From positions 682,001 to 746,000 of the forward strand of contig RSEE01000005.1 in the NCBI GenBank assembly GCA_003971905.1: a stretch of 64,000 nucleotides of DNA, given 5' to 3'. Below the pieces are notes generated by a model that did no database searches, was not told the DNA's origin, and worked only from the letters and a program-made list of their open reading frames with translations. Below, piece by piece: positions 1-10,868 of the stretch; within the stretch, counting starts at the first letter, position 1; every line of letters starts with the position of its first letter. Origin of the DNA: Moniliella sp. 'wahieum' (Eukaryota > Basidiomycota > Moniliellomycetes > Moniliellales > Moniliellaceae). The position numbers and the translations under genes were made by a program.

Positions 1-1383
1 CAGCGCTCGCACGTGGGCCGCCCAAAAGCGCCCAGCGCTGCTCTCCGCTCCGCAATAAGGTACTAGTTGCTGTAATAGGCCCTAGGCAAGATGATAAATT
101 GCATGATGCATGATGCATGATGCATGATGCATGATGCATGATAGGCTCCCTCTGCCCGAACCCGGAGCATGTGACTGGCCGGATGCCGGTGCCAGCGACC
201 AGGGTCTTCCGCCCGGCATCTGGCTCGGCAAGGGGTCCACACCGCACACCGAAGCCCTGCCGAAACTTGCCGATGCGGGCTACCACGGGCCACTGCACGG
301 GGGGGCAGTCAGTGCGCTTGGCGCCAGGCTGCGCAGCAGCGCTGAGCGCACGCAGCTTGGCGTTCCATTATCGCCTGCTTTTCATGCTTGGGCCGAGGCC
401 GAGCGCTGAGCAGGGGGCTCTCTTGCGAACAGCCCATGCGGCTGCGCAAGGCTGTGCGCACCGAGGGCCACAGCGCGAGGCAGGCGCAGAGGTCCACCGT
501 CGATCCTGTCATGGTCTTTCTCCTACAGCAGGTGGCTTCTGCCCAACAGGGGCACCTGCCAGACGCAGATAGCATGGGCAAGAGCATGGGGAGCGAAGTG
601 GCAAGGAAGGGAAGGGAGGAGAGAAGCGCGAGCGGCGCGACAGGGAAGCAGCAAGCAATTTCCGCGGGGGAAGAGGGTGCGCGGGTGTGCGTGCGGTTGG
701 ACATGGGATGGGCCTGCGAGTGGCTGCTGGTTGTGACGTGACGTGTGACGCCCACGCATGAGTACCACGGATAGAGTACCTGAATGGGGTGAGCGTGAGC
801 ACGGGCGCTGGGCACTGCGGCGCGGAGGCAGACGAGGGCAGGCACGCAGGAGCAGGATGCCGAGGCAGGCTGCTGGCATCCCAGACAAGGGGAGCTGCGA
901 GCGCCTGGTATGTGGGGGCGGAGCGCAGACGCTGCTAGGGACGGGGGCCGGCGAAGGCTTGGCGTGGCGCCGAACAGGTGGTGGCATGCGGGAGCTCGGC
1001 AGCGCCTGTGTTGCTCTGGTGGGTGCTAGTAGCATGCCGCCGCAGCCGTCCGAGCCCACGGGCACTGCGGCACCAGCCCACACTCGGCCACTGGCGCCCG
1101 CTCGCTTGCTCGACGCTCGAGCGCACGCTGCGGCACTGCGCAGCTGGCCTCGGCGCCCAGCCGGCAGGGCTGCTACTCGGCAGTACACTGTACAGCAAGC
1201 ACGCCAACCCAGCCCGCGGCTTCGGACGAGCGCTGCCGTCTCTGTCGTGTGCCTGGCCACAGGGCTGGGGTAGCAGGAATGGCCTCCCATGCCACTACCC
1301 TCTCCCGCTCCCTCCCCCTCCACCCCCCAGCACCACCAGCACCACCACCACCCGCCCGTCTTCTCTCCCTCTCCTTCCCTCGC
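1..1383. other. GC-rich spacer, no supported gene
   Basis: Several reading frames stay open here because of high GC, but none shows a recognisable domain, and frames on both strands overlap without preference. The only structure seen is the heptamer array at 101-142. A pyrimidine-rich tract (about 1296-1383) precedes the first gene. Confidence 0.5.
101..142. repeat. Heptamer array, six copies of GATGCAT
   Basis: Six perfect units of 7 bp, each a separator G plus the palindrome ATGCAT. It is the cleanest example of the heptamer arrays that recur in the spacers of this window, and the same unit reappears at 32465-32485. Confidence 0.95.
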
Positions 1384-3363
1384 ATGTCAGTCACCCGGGC
1401 ACAATGGACCAGCCAATTAGACCAGGCCCTGGTCGAGGCCTTTGCACAAAACACCCCTCTGTCCCAGTCGGTCCTCCTCGGGCCGCAACAGCTTTTGGCC
1501 CGCCGTGGCCCGGGCCATGCCACTGCCCATCCCCGCCAACCACGAGGACGAGCGGGAGCTGTGCGATTCGCTCCGGCATCGACTCAAGCGTCTGCGTCAA
1601 TACGCCGCTCAAATCCATCGTCTCCTCACTCACCCAGCCCAGCTCTTTGTCTGGGACCCCGTCTCCTTCAAGGTTCTCCCTTCCCCCAGCACCCCCACTG
1701 GGCCATCGGATGACACAGCCTGGGCCTGCATCGGCAATGCGACACTGCGCCATCGTCTGCGCCATTCCACCTTCCCCTGGTACCCACGCCTGGTGTTACT
1801 GCTGGATGACGAGGATCGTCGCACAGCACCCTCGCTTTGTCTCTCTCTTCCTTCCTCCGTATCCACCGAGGTAGGGAGCGAGCCATCGGCTCCCAGCTCG
1901 CTGGCTGCCGTTATTGCCTCGCCTGAAGCTTCGAGCTCAGCGCAGAGGGGGCGTAAACGCCGTGCCACCACCGCCTCCTCCTCCGCCTCCTTGTCCTCGA
2001 CTGACGACCTGTCCACACTGTTGATGAAAAGCAGGCCGATCTAGCCTTGTTGCCCAAGAAGCGTGCCGGCACCACGGACGGATCTCCTGCTGTTGAAAGG
2101 CACAGACTCAACAGTCCGGTGGGCAAACGAGCATGGACAACCGAGAGGGATGTGATGTTGGTCGAATGTTATATGGATAGTTTGGCCTCGGCCCCATCGG
2201 ATTCCTCGACCTCTGGCCCGGCGCCTGGGATTCGAAGGACGAGCAGTGTGTGGCGGGGGATTGTGCGAAAAGTGTTTGGGCCCTTGTTTGAGGCAGGCGA
2301 GGAGCGTGAAGCGGGGGATTCGGCACGGCATCGGCTCAAGAAACTGAAAGGCTATGCGGCGCAAATTCATCAGCTGCTCAAGACGACCGACCAACTCTTT
2401 GTTTGGGACTCGACCAATGCCTGCCTTCGGGTCAATACGGCGTTGGGCCACGACGAGGAGGCCACCTGGGCCAAGATTCGCAACCCCCAAGTACGCAATC
2501 GTTTGATGCGAGCTCATTATCCTTGGTTTCCACGCATCCGCATCGCCGAGTCCGACTTGCCCAGCACCTTTTACACCACCACCTTGGCGCTCACCTATTT
2601 TCAAGGTTCGCCTAGGTCACCGGTCCAAGCACAGTCTCTTCATCCACCCCGGCCCCTGCTAGGGTATCCCTCCCTCCCCTCTCCTCCCCCCTCCACCACG
2701 GACACTACAGGGGCAGACCCAGTACCCATTCGCTTATTCTGCTCGTCAGTATCCATCGTATGAGGTCCCCCCTTCATATCGTTTGCCCCTTGGCCCAGCA
2801 CATACACCGTACTTTGTTCGAGAGGAGCCTGCTTCCACAACCTGGTCCGGGGCTCGTCTGCCCCCTCTCGCGCGGAGGGACGGGCCGAGCAAGAGCTTGA
2901 CAGATCCTGCTCACCATACTGTCCTGCCCTCCCTGCGTGGCCCTCGTCGTAGCCATCCTGCTCTGCCTGCCTTGACCTGGACCGGTGCCCACCTTCTGCC
3001 GCTCGCCCATTCCGACAGACCCGTACCCTCCCACCGCTTCCTACCTTAAGAAAGCACCTTCGCCCCCGCCCTACCACTTTTCCCTTCGCCTCCCCTCCCT
3101 GACGTCCTCGCCGGAACCCGGTTTGGGAAGCGTGACGAGCAGCAGCCACATCATCCTCTCCGACATGGAACGCGGCCTGTGTGGGCCGCATCCCAGGCCA
3201 CCACTTACCTCGTGGGCCTGACCAAGCTCACCTCGGCGCAGCGGGAACTGTTTGAATCCGTTCGCCGATTCGATCCGGCCTCCTCGCTGGCCGACAGGGA
3301 AGGCGAGCGCAGGCGGGCGGAACGGGCGTATGCGTTGTTGGGCCAGCTCATACCACGTCCCTA
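1384..3363 (+). CDS. Unknown protein with a tandemly duplicated domain and proline-rich linker
   Basis: I do not recognise the family. The start ATG at 1384 opens a segment beginning MSVTRAQWTSQLD. Two related blocks follow. Block 1 (about 1400-1800) has a W-containing segment, then RHRLKRLRQYAAQIHRLL and LFVWDP, then FPWYPR. Block 2 (about 2120-2560) has the same order: AWTTERDVML, RHRLKKLKGYAAQIHQLL, LFVWDS and YPWFPR. The repeated W-rich helix followed by a basic helix could suggest a DNA-binding fold, but this is inference. After block 2 comes a proline/tyrosine-rich stretch (about 2600-3150), then a charged helical tail ending near 3363. Frame changes near 1470, 2040 and in the 2.6-3.2 kb part need either small introns or sequence errors; the one at 1470 is too tight for an intron. 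Confidence 0.55.
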
Positions 3364-3568
3364 GCCCTCCTGCCTGGCATGCGTGCCATTTTGACTGTCC
3401 CCTCGCTCGCGCTCGCTCTTTCCCACCTTGCGGGGGCTGCCACAGCTCGGGATGTGCTACGTTGTTGTATCTATATTTCTATGGATCGGCTGATATGTGA
3501 TAGACCGCGGACAGCAGATAGGAGGGGTGCCTGTCCCGAGGTGGGAGGCGGGGCGGATGGATTTCTTG

Positions 3569-4089
3569 TTACGGGCTGGCAGGCCTACCTTCAGGATGAA
3601 GGTTGACAACAATGTTGCCCATGGTGGATTGGGAGTAGGGGCAAATGCCCTCGGCCATCTGCATCAGTTTCCCCACCGCCTGCTTGTCCGGCTCGGAGGT
3701 CAAGGCGTAAATGTCAGCGGCAAAGCCAAACAGTTTGCCCGTGTCGGGCGGGCCGACGTGCACCTCCACCTCAATCGCCAAATCGGGGGGGACAACGAGC
3801 TTGTGTTGCCGCGCGCCGAGCTGGAGCGAGGAGAAAAAGCACGCGCTCCAGCCGGCGGCCATCAACTGCTCGGGGTTCACCCCGCTCTGCATGCATGGCC
3901 CGGCACGCCCAGCTTGAGCTCCAGCCCGGCCTCGGGCACCCGCACGTGGCCCGCGCGGGCAAGACCGGCCGAGGTGCCGGTGGCGGTGTACTTGATGCTG
4001 GTCAGGTGAGCCACGGCGCGCCGCGGCGGGGCGGCAGACAGTGCGCGCGGCAGAGAAAGGATGCGCGCGGCGGGGGCACGGAGCAGCAT
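3569..4089 (-). CDS. OsmC/Ohr family organic hydroperoxide reductase
   Basis: The family reduces organic hydroperoxides through a pair of reactive cysteines. The core shows YTATGTSAGLARAGHVR, then GVNPEQLMAAGWSACFFSSL with the first catalytic Cys, then VEVHVG, and the second-cysteine motif EGICPYSQSTMGNIVVNL near the C-terminus. These are hallmark Ohr segments in the right order, and about 170 residues is slightly longer than bacterial Ohr. The extra N-terminal 30 residues (start at 4089) are rich in Arg, Ala, Leu and Ser without acidic residues, like a mitochondrial presequence (inference). A one-base frameshift near 3885-3895 separates the N-terminal part from NPEQL. The gene is divergent from the Scy1-like gene. 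Confidence 0.88.
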
Positions 4090-4398
4090 GGCGGTGGGGG
4101 GGACTATCTATATCCATGACGTGCGGTTGGGGCTTGAGGTCGCATCACGTGACGCATGAAATGGCCCGGGGGAGTGGGTGGGGCGGTGGCACGTGACGGG
4201 GGCGGTGGCGCGCGAGAGGCAAGGCGGACGGGCGGAACGGGGCGGCGGAATGGGCGCGGCGCTCCGTATTCAGACGCGGGCGGAGTACTGACTAGGGCGG
4301 CCGCCTGGCTGCACCACCTGGCCCAGGGCGCCCCCAGAAGCAGAAGCGTGCGCCACCAGTCTTCGCCTGCGGCCGACGCCCCCCCCGCCCCCTCCGCC
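4090..4398. promoter_or_regulatory. Shared divergent promoter with two CACGTG motifs
   Basis: About 310 bp separate the start codons of the Ohr gene (-) and the Scy1-like gene (+). It contains the palindrome TCACGTGA at 4145-4152 and a second CACGTG at 4190-4195, plus TGACGTGC near 4119. CACGTG is the general bHLH E-box core. That these sites act on either gene is inference. Confidence 0.4.
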
Positions 4399-7172
4399 AT
4401 GGCCTCCTTCTTCAGCCAGGTCTCGTCCTTCATCGGCCGCACCAACATCTCCTCCAAACACCATCGACGACCACTCTGCGCCCGCCATCGTCGGCCTCTG
4501 GAAGGTGTACCGCGGCACCCGCTCCTCCTCTGCCAGCGTCGCTGCTGCTGCTGCTGCCTCGCCTGTCGCCCGCCGCGACGCCAGCATCTGGGTCCACCGC
4601 TTCGACAGCTCCCGAGGGCGCGACAAGAGCGCCATCGTCGCCCAGGCACGCAAGGAAGCCAGTGCGCTCGCGCGCTTGCGCCACCCCTGTGTGCTGGAAG
4701 TGATTGAACCGCTGGAGGAAACACGCGCCGAGCTGACGTTTGCGACCGAGCCCATTGTAGCGCCCCTGCGCGATGCCCTGGCGCACGACCACCGCGCCGA
4801 CGTCCAACTGGACGAGGTGGAAGTCCAAAAGGGCCTCCTCACCGTCGCGCGCGCGCTTGACTTTCTCCACCAGGCCAACATGGTCCATGGCAACCTGACC
4901 CCCGATGCCGTGCTGATCAATGCCAAGGGCGACTGGAAACTGGCTGGGTTTGGATTTTTGACACCGCTCCAGCAACCGGACGGGTCCGCCACGCCTTGGT
5001 CCTTCCCCGAATACGATGCTTCCCTCCCCTCGGCGCTGAGCCGGGATTGGGATTACCTGGCGCCCGAGTATGCGCTGGACGCAGCAACTGCTGCCGGCCA
5101 ACGACCTCTACTCTCTGGGCTGCATGGTGTACGCAGCCAATTCCAAGGGGGAGCCGCCGTTCCGAAATGGGCATTCGGCCATCACGCTCCGGCAGCACGC
5201 CGATGCCATCACGGCCCAGCTTCATTCCACTGCCTGGTCTCGCCTGGGCCGGGATTTGATCGATCTGCTGGCCGGGCTGCTGACACGGTATCCAGGCAGT
5301 CGCTTGACCGCCGCGCAGTTCCAAGCCAGCAACTACTTCAACAACCTCCTCGTGTCCACACTCAAGTTTATGGAACGCGACTCGTTTGCCGGGCGGCAAA
5401 AAGAGGAGCGAGTGTCGTTTCTCAAGGGGTTGCTTAAGGTGCTCCCACAATTCTCCGATCGCTTGCTCCGACGAAAAGTGATGCCGGCGCTGTTGGAGTT
5501 AATGTCAGACCGATCTCTTTTGCCCTTTGTCTTGCCCAACATCTTTTTATTAGCAAGAACCTGTCCCTCATTGAGTTCCAGACCAACGTTCTCCCCAAGC
5601 TCGAACCCCTCTTTGTTCTTGCCGACCCGCCGCAAAACCAACGTACGTGCTCCTCTTTTTTTCTTTCCCCTCCCGCCCCCTACTCCCTTCACTTTCCATC
5701 TTTCTTTGGCCCCTTTCTGTATACTAAGCCCACACATCCATCTCGCCCTTTTTCCCTTTAGTTTTGCTGATCGACGAGATTGATCTTTTTGTGGCCAAGA
5801 CCAGCCCGGAAGCGTTCCGGACGAACGTGACGCCGCTCCTGTACGCCGGTTTGGAAAACGAGAGCGCGACGGTGCAAGAGCGTGCACTGTCGGTGCTACC
5901 GCGGTTGTTGGAAGTACTTGGGTTTGCCCATGTCAAGGACACACTCCTTCCTCGCGTTGCCCAACTCTTTTCCCGCACCAAAGTGCTCAGTGTCAAATGC
6001 AAAACCTTGGTCGCGTTCCATGCGATGGTTGATACCCTGGACCGATACACACTCACCGAGAAGCTCGTCCCGCTCCTGGCGCGCATCAAGACCAAGGAGC
6101 CGTCGGTGATGATGACCTCGTTGACGGTTTATGTCGCGATGGCAGCCAAGGTCGATCGGGAGACGCTGGGCGCAGCGGTGCTGCCCCAACTGTGGATGAT
6201 GGCCATGACGCCCTTGCTGAGTGCCGACCAGTTTACCGAGTTTATGACTGCGATCCAGGAGATGGGCGAGCGGGTCCGTCGCGAGCAACTCGCCCATCTG
6301 CGCGACATGAAACGCATGCAGGACCATACCGAGAGTTACGTTGCAGGCGGAACAGCGGGCGCGCCCAGCGCACCGAGCGGCGGCGAGGTGGACTTTGCCA
6401 CCTTGGTCGGCTCGGGCGGGAGTGGGGGGACGAGCTCCGAGCCGCTCGATGGCTTGTCCGCCCGCGCCCCAGCTACCATCACCCCGACCCTCACCCGACC
6501 CTCACCCCGTCCCACACGGGATCCCCCGCGTTCTTGACCCCCATCGTGACGGGTACCAGCACGGGGGGGATCATCGGCGGCGCCTCTCCCAGCGTTGGTT
6601 CGGGGATCAACTCGTTTACGCCTCCCTTGGCTCCCTCGGCGCCCCCCGCACGCGCTCGGGCCGCCGCCCCTCCCACCCAGCGCCCGGTGCGTATGCAGTC
6701 CACGACGTCTAGCAACGCCCCGCTCCTGCTCCTGCTTCTGCTCTGCTACTGCGGCGTCCCTTTTCCTCGCTTCGCAGCACCCTTCCACCCTTCGCCCCTT
6801 GGCTCGCCCTCGCCAGCCCCCTTGTCCGGCACGCTGTCCGTAGCAGGGATGGGCGCGTCGTTGCCTCCCCTCACACCTACCACCAGCTCGCTGGGGCCGC
6901 TATCCTCGGCGTTTTCTACGCCCGTACCGCCCTCGAGCTCTGCGTCGGGCATGGCGAGCATGGGCATGGGCATGGGCATGGGCACGGGAAGGGGAACGGG
7001 AACGGGAACGGGTATGAGTATGGGCATGCTCGCTCCCTCCCCGCCGCCGGCCCAGCACGCCTCGCGCGCCAGCTCGCCCGCCTGGTCCGGGGGCGTCTTG
7101 ACGCCTTCCAAGCCGCCCCAGCCTTCCCGCCCGCGAGCCAATGCGTGGGCGGACTTTGATCCGCTCAAGTGA
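4399..7172 (+). CDS. scy1: Scy1-like (SCYL2-type) protein pseudokinase
   Basis: SCY1/SCYL2 proteins are catalytically inactive kinases with HEAT repeats that act in Golgi-endosome and clathrin-linked traffic. The start MASFFSQVSSFIGRTNISS and the segment VGLWKVYRGT are typical. The kinase-like lobe runs to about 5300. It has VHGNLTPDAVLINAKGDWKL in place of a catalytic HRD-loop and LAGFGF in place of DFG, so activity is not expected. HEAT-type helices follow (LPFVLPNIFL, IDLFVAKTSPEAFRTNV), then a Ser/Pro/Gly-rich tail with short MGMGMG and GTGTGT runs, ending in NAWADFDPL at the stop (7170-7172). An intron lies at 5643-5761 (GTACGT...TTTAG), and joining its flanks restores QNQLLLIDEI. Frameshifts lie near 4455, 5085, 5547 and 6450-6540. 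Confidence 0.9.
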
Positions 7173-7177
7173 ACTGA

Positions 7178-7240
7178 GGACGGCGGACGGCGGACGGCGG
7201 ACGGCGGACGGCGGACGGCGGACGGCGGACGGAGGACGGA
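7178..7240. repeat. Tandem array of nine GGACGGC-type heptamers
   Basis: Seven GGACGGC units followed by two GGACGGA units, starting five bases after the Scy1-like stop codon, so it lies in that gene's 3' untranslated or terminator region. Unlike most heptamer arrays in the window, its unit has no palindromic core. Confidence 0.95.
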
Positions 7241-8614
7241 ACAACGAGGAACGAGGAACAGGGAAGGAGGAACGAGGAAAGGAACATGGGCCTGGTTGCG
7301 GTGCGGTGCGCTGGTACGGTCCTACCGTCCTGGTTTGGCCTCCGTCGGCCGAGGTACAAGTAGATGTAGGTGCTTGGAAACCGGCAGAGCGGCGGGGGGG
7401 CAAGGTGCGAGAAGGAGCCAGGCCAAGGCCAAGGGCCTAATCGCCAGGGCAGCACAGCCCAGCACAACGCCAAATGCCAACGTACATGACCGGCACGCTA
7501 GCCTTTGCACTGCTAGAATCGGAGGCGGCGAGGGTGGGACGCCAATGCAAACGTCACCGCGACCGCGACCGCGAATGCCGACTAGCGCCTAGAAAGGAGA
7601 TGCCCGCCGGCCTCATGGCCTCTGGTCCTGGCGCCCCGCGTGGCGTCCTAAGGCTCAAGGTCGCTCAAGATCCAAGATTCAAGGGGGGTAAGGAACTATT
7701 GAACGTTGACCTATCCAACCAGCCACTTGCGTCGCCGCGCTACAGCGCTCGGGCACAAGGTGCATCAAGTAGGATCTAGCATCCGTCGCGTCCTCGGCGC
7801 CCTGCGGACGTCACGGGCGTCGGGGAGCTGAGGTATACTGAGTAGGCTAGGAGGCTAGGAGGCTAGGAGGCTATGGGGCTATGGGGCTATGCGACCACTC
7901 CTCTCCCCTCGCGCCTGCGCAACGCAACGCAACCATAGACGTGGCAGTGGCACACAGACACGAAGCTCCGAGGCGAGGGGGGGGAGGTGAATTTGCCACG
8001 GCAAAACAAGGCAAGGCAAGGCAAGGCAAGGCAAGACAAGGTAAGGTGGTAAGGTACCTGGTACATGGTACAGTGGTACAGAGGCCAAGGGTGGCCGGTG
8101 GCATGGCCATGGCCATGGGCATACCAACCCAACCAAACAAAAAATGGTCCAAAAAGGGCAGAAAAACAAGCTGAATGGGCAAGGGGGCGCGAGGGAGCGG
8201 CGCAAAACGGTAGCAGTGCCGTTCAGGGTCAGTAGGGAGCGGTGGTGAGAGTGAGAGTGAGAGCGAGAGCGCGAGTGAGAGTGAGGAACGAGGATGAAGA
8301 GCGAGAGAGAGACTGAGAGCACGGGTGGGAGCGGGAGCGGCAGGGGGGGGAGAGGATGCTCGATGATGAGAGCCGGGACAAGGTCCAGTTCAGGGCAGCT
8401 AGGCCGACGTGGGACATGGCGAGACGTAGGAGGTAGGACGAGACAGGGGATGAGGGTCCTAGGGGTTTGGTGAGCATCGGCCCAGCGCCTCCTTGCTCTT
8501 CCCTTTCCCTTGTCATTCCGCCAGCCAACGAACGAGAGCATAGGGGGCAGCAGTGGGAACTCTAGGAGAGCGCGCGCGCGCGATAACGAGAGAGGGGAGA
8601 GAGAAAAAGAGAGA
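7241..8614. other. Low-complexity spacer
   Basis: No gene is supported. The stretch holds an 8-bp repeat of GGCTAGGA type near 7845-7885, a pentamer run of CAAGG near 8007-8047 and a purine-rich GAGAGT/GAGAGC tract near 8244-8330. A GC dinucleotide run lies near 8570-8581. Confidence 0.6.
8007..8047. repeat. Pentamer CAAGG microsatellite
   Basis: About eight tandem copies of CAAGG with small deviations (CAAGA, TAAGG) near the end. It lies in the spacer between the Scy1-like gene and the SHD1/NPF gene. Confidence 0.85.
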
Positions 8615-10868
8615 TCATTGTGCCATACCGTACCCGACGGGAATAGGGCTTGGGAACAGATTTGGCCCGGGGGGAGCGGGAGGCGCGGCAGTGGGGTAGC
8701 CTGCGCCGGCGGGCGGCCCGGCCGATAAGGGGAACGGGTTGGTGGGGGGTCCAGTGGGTGACGGGGCCGGGGGCTGGGGCTGGGGGGGCAGGTGCGCCGG
8801 TCCTACGCCGTTGGACGAGGGCAAGGAGTAGGAGCCCAGTGGCGAGGGGCTCGGGTGGAGGAAAGGGTTGGTGGACTGCCGCCAGTGTGGGTGGGTACCA
8901 ATGGCGCAGGGGCGAGGGGGGCGCTGGGGCTCATGCCAGGCCAAGCACTCGTCTTGCTCAAAGGAAGGGCGGCGAAACACTTGTCCTCATCGGAGACAGG
9001 ACCGGCGAAACGTTCATCCCCATGGCAGGCACCACAGGTGAAGCACTGTTCCCCGTAGGTGTGCCCCCCAGTGACCCATTGGCCCCCATAGCAAATGGAT
9101 TGAGCGAACCACGCCGCAGGTCGGGAGCCGGAGCCGGAGTAAAGCCCATGCTGGATTGGGTCGAACCGGCGGGCACGGCCAAGCCAGTCGTTCCGAGTGG
9201 CTGGACCGCGTGCCCGCCGCACTGACCGAACGTGGGCCGGCGCCAAAATACGAATTGCCGCTCTGTTGCGGCACAAGCGGGGCCGAGGTAGGTGTCGAAG
9301 GCGGGGGCGGCTGGGCCTCCAGCGCATCGAAAAACGATGTGACTGGGTCAGTGGCGGGAGCAGAGACGGGCGCGGGGACGGGGGCGGGGGGCGGTGCTGC
9401 GGTAGAGCCCGTACCAAACGGAACAAACGTCGGCAGAGAAGAAGGTTTGCCGTACCCCAAATTAGCCGAGCCGGGACCCGATGAGATGCCTGGACCTGAA
9501 GAGGGAATACCTGGCCCAGATCGGAGGGCGAGACCATGGGATGCGGCCGGTGGAGCGTTGACAGCAGCAAGGGCGGGTGCCGTGGTCTGGGTAGACCGTA
9601 GGCTAGAGGCGGCCGACGCTGACACGGTGCGTGCCCTTGCTTGCGTCGGTGCCTCGAGGCTGGTGAACACTGGCGCGTTCGAAGAGAAGCGGTGGAGGTG
9701 GGGTAACACTGCGGAACGAGACACTGTGGGGGGAAGGAGAGACGAGGGAGCGAGAACGGCGCTTCTGCCCGGGTGACACGCTTCCAACGGAAACGGGACC
9801 CAGGCCAGGACTCATGCGGGGGCTAGGGCGGGTGGCAGAGACGGAAGAGGAAGTAGATGGGAAGGTGGTCGCATGCGGCGAGGGAGGCAAGCGGGCAGAA
9901 GAACTGCGTCTTTCGTCGTCCCTGTTGGCGATGAATGTGGCCCTGCGCACCGCCTTGGCCGAGGCCGAAAGCGAGAGTCGTTTTCTCAACGAAGGAGTTG
10001 ACCTTCCCGACTCTGGCATGCCAGCGCGGTCGTACGAAGACGTAGAGGGAAGAGTGGGGATCATTTCGGCCTGATACGGCTCGAGGATTTCCATGTCGCC
10101 CGGATCGTCATGTGCGTCCCATGCCTTTCCGCGCGCCTTGGCTGATTGGCGTGCCTTCATGTTGCGGGAGGGTGGACTTGGACCGTTTTGGCGCCAGAGG
10201 GTCGTCGGGGGGAGGGCGCCAGGCCCACGACCGCCTCGGATCCAGTTCCAGTTCGCTCTCGGATTCTTCTTCGGGCTGGGGCCGGGAGGCGTGGGAGCCG
10301 GCAGGGTGGGTGGGGTCCGAGTCGAGCGTGGAATGGATTGCCTTGGTCACCACGTCGTCCTGATGGGCCAAGAAGGACTTGAGAGCGACATCGGCCTCGT
10401 GGATGCGTTTGTGCTGGGCTGGGTCGGGGGGCGGGAGGTTGGTGGCATAGGCTGGGGCCGACGAGCGCGCGTCCGGTCATGTCTTCAAGCAAACGCAGGT
10501 CCGCTTGTGACAGCTCTTCCAACGCAATCTCGACCATAGCGCCTGGACGGTGTGGAGGCGCAGCTTGCAGCCCCCGGCCAGTGAAGCCGACAAACTCGGC
10601 GTCGACACTGAACTGGCCAGTGCGATCGTGCCAGCTGTGGGTGTTGGTGGCCAAGGGCGGGCCCTTGGGTGGCTTGCGGTCGCGGTTGCGGCGGGGGGGT
10701 GATGTGGTGTGGGCGGGGGAGCCCGGCGGGGTGGCGAGTGGGCTCTGGGGGGAGGCAGGATGGTGGGGCAGGGGGGGCGGCGGGGGGCGTGGGCGTCGGA
10801 GAGGCGGAGGGGGTGGAGGGTGCTCTTTCGGCGGGGGGGGTGGAGATGGAGCGGAGGAGGGAGAACAT
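8615..10868 (-). CDS. Sla1-related endocytic adaptor with SHD1 domain and NPF motifs
   Basis: Sla1-type proteins couple cargo and actin at cortical endocytic patches. SHD1 binds NPFxD cargo signals, and NPF motifs bind EH domains. Here SWHDRTGQFSVDAEFVGF (about 10560-10630), followed after a frameshift by VEIALEELSQADLRLLEDMTG, matches the SHD1 pattern. The N-terminal part is a long proline-rich run; the chosen start, MFSLLRSIS at 10868, is tentative. Downstream is a Ser-rich region with many SP sites, then NPF at several points (in SLNPFAMG, PTNPFPLS and STNPFLHPS contexts), ending at GYGMAQ. No SH3 domain is visible upstream, unlike yeast Sla1, so this may be a shorter relative or the N-terminus may be missed. 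Several frameshifts interrupt it (near 10570, 10370, 10150, 9750 and 8990). Confidence 0.6.

Noticed and set aside
101-142. CRISPR array
   Set aside because: Units are 7 bp with no spacers, and the contig is eukaryotic.
4399-7172. Active protein kinase
   Set aside because: The HRD-loop and DFG positions are replaced (HGN, GFG) and the HEAT-type C-terminal half plus WADFDPL tail fit Scy1-like pseudokinases.
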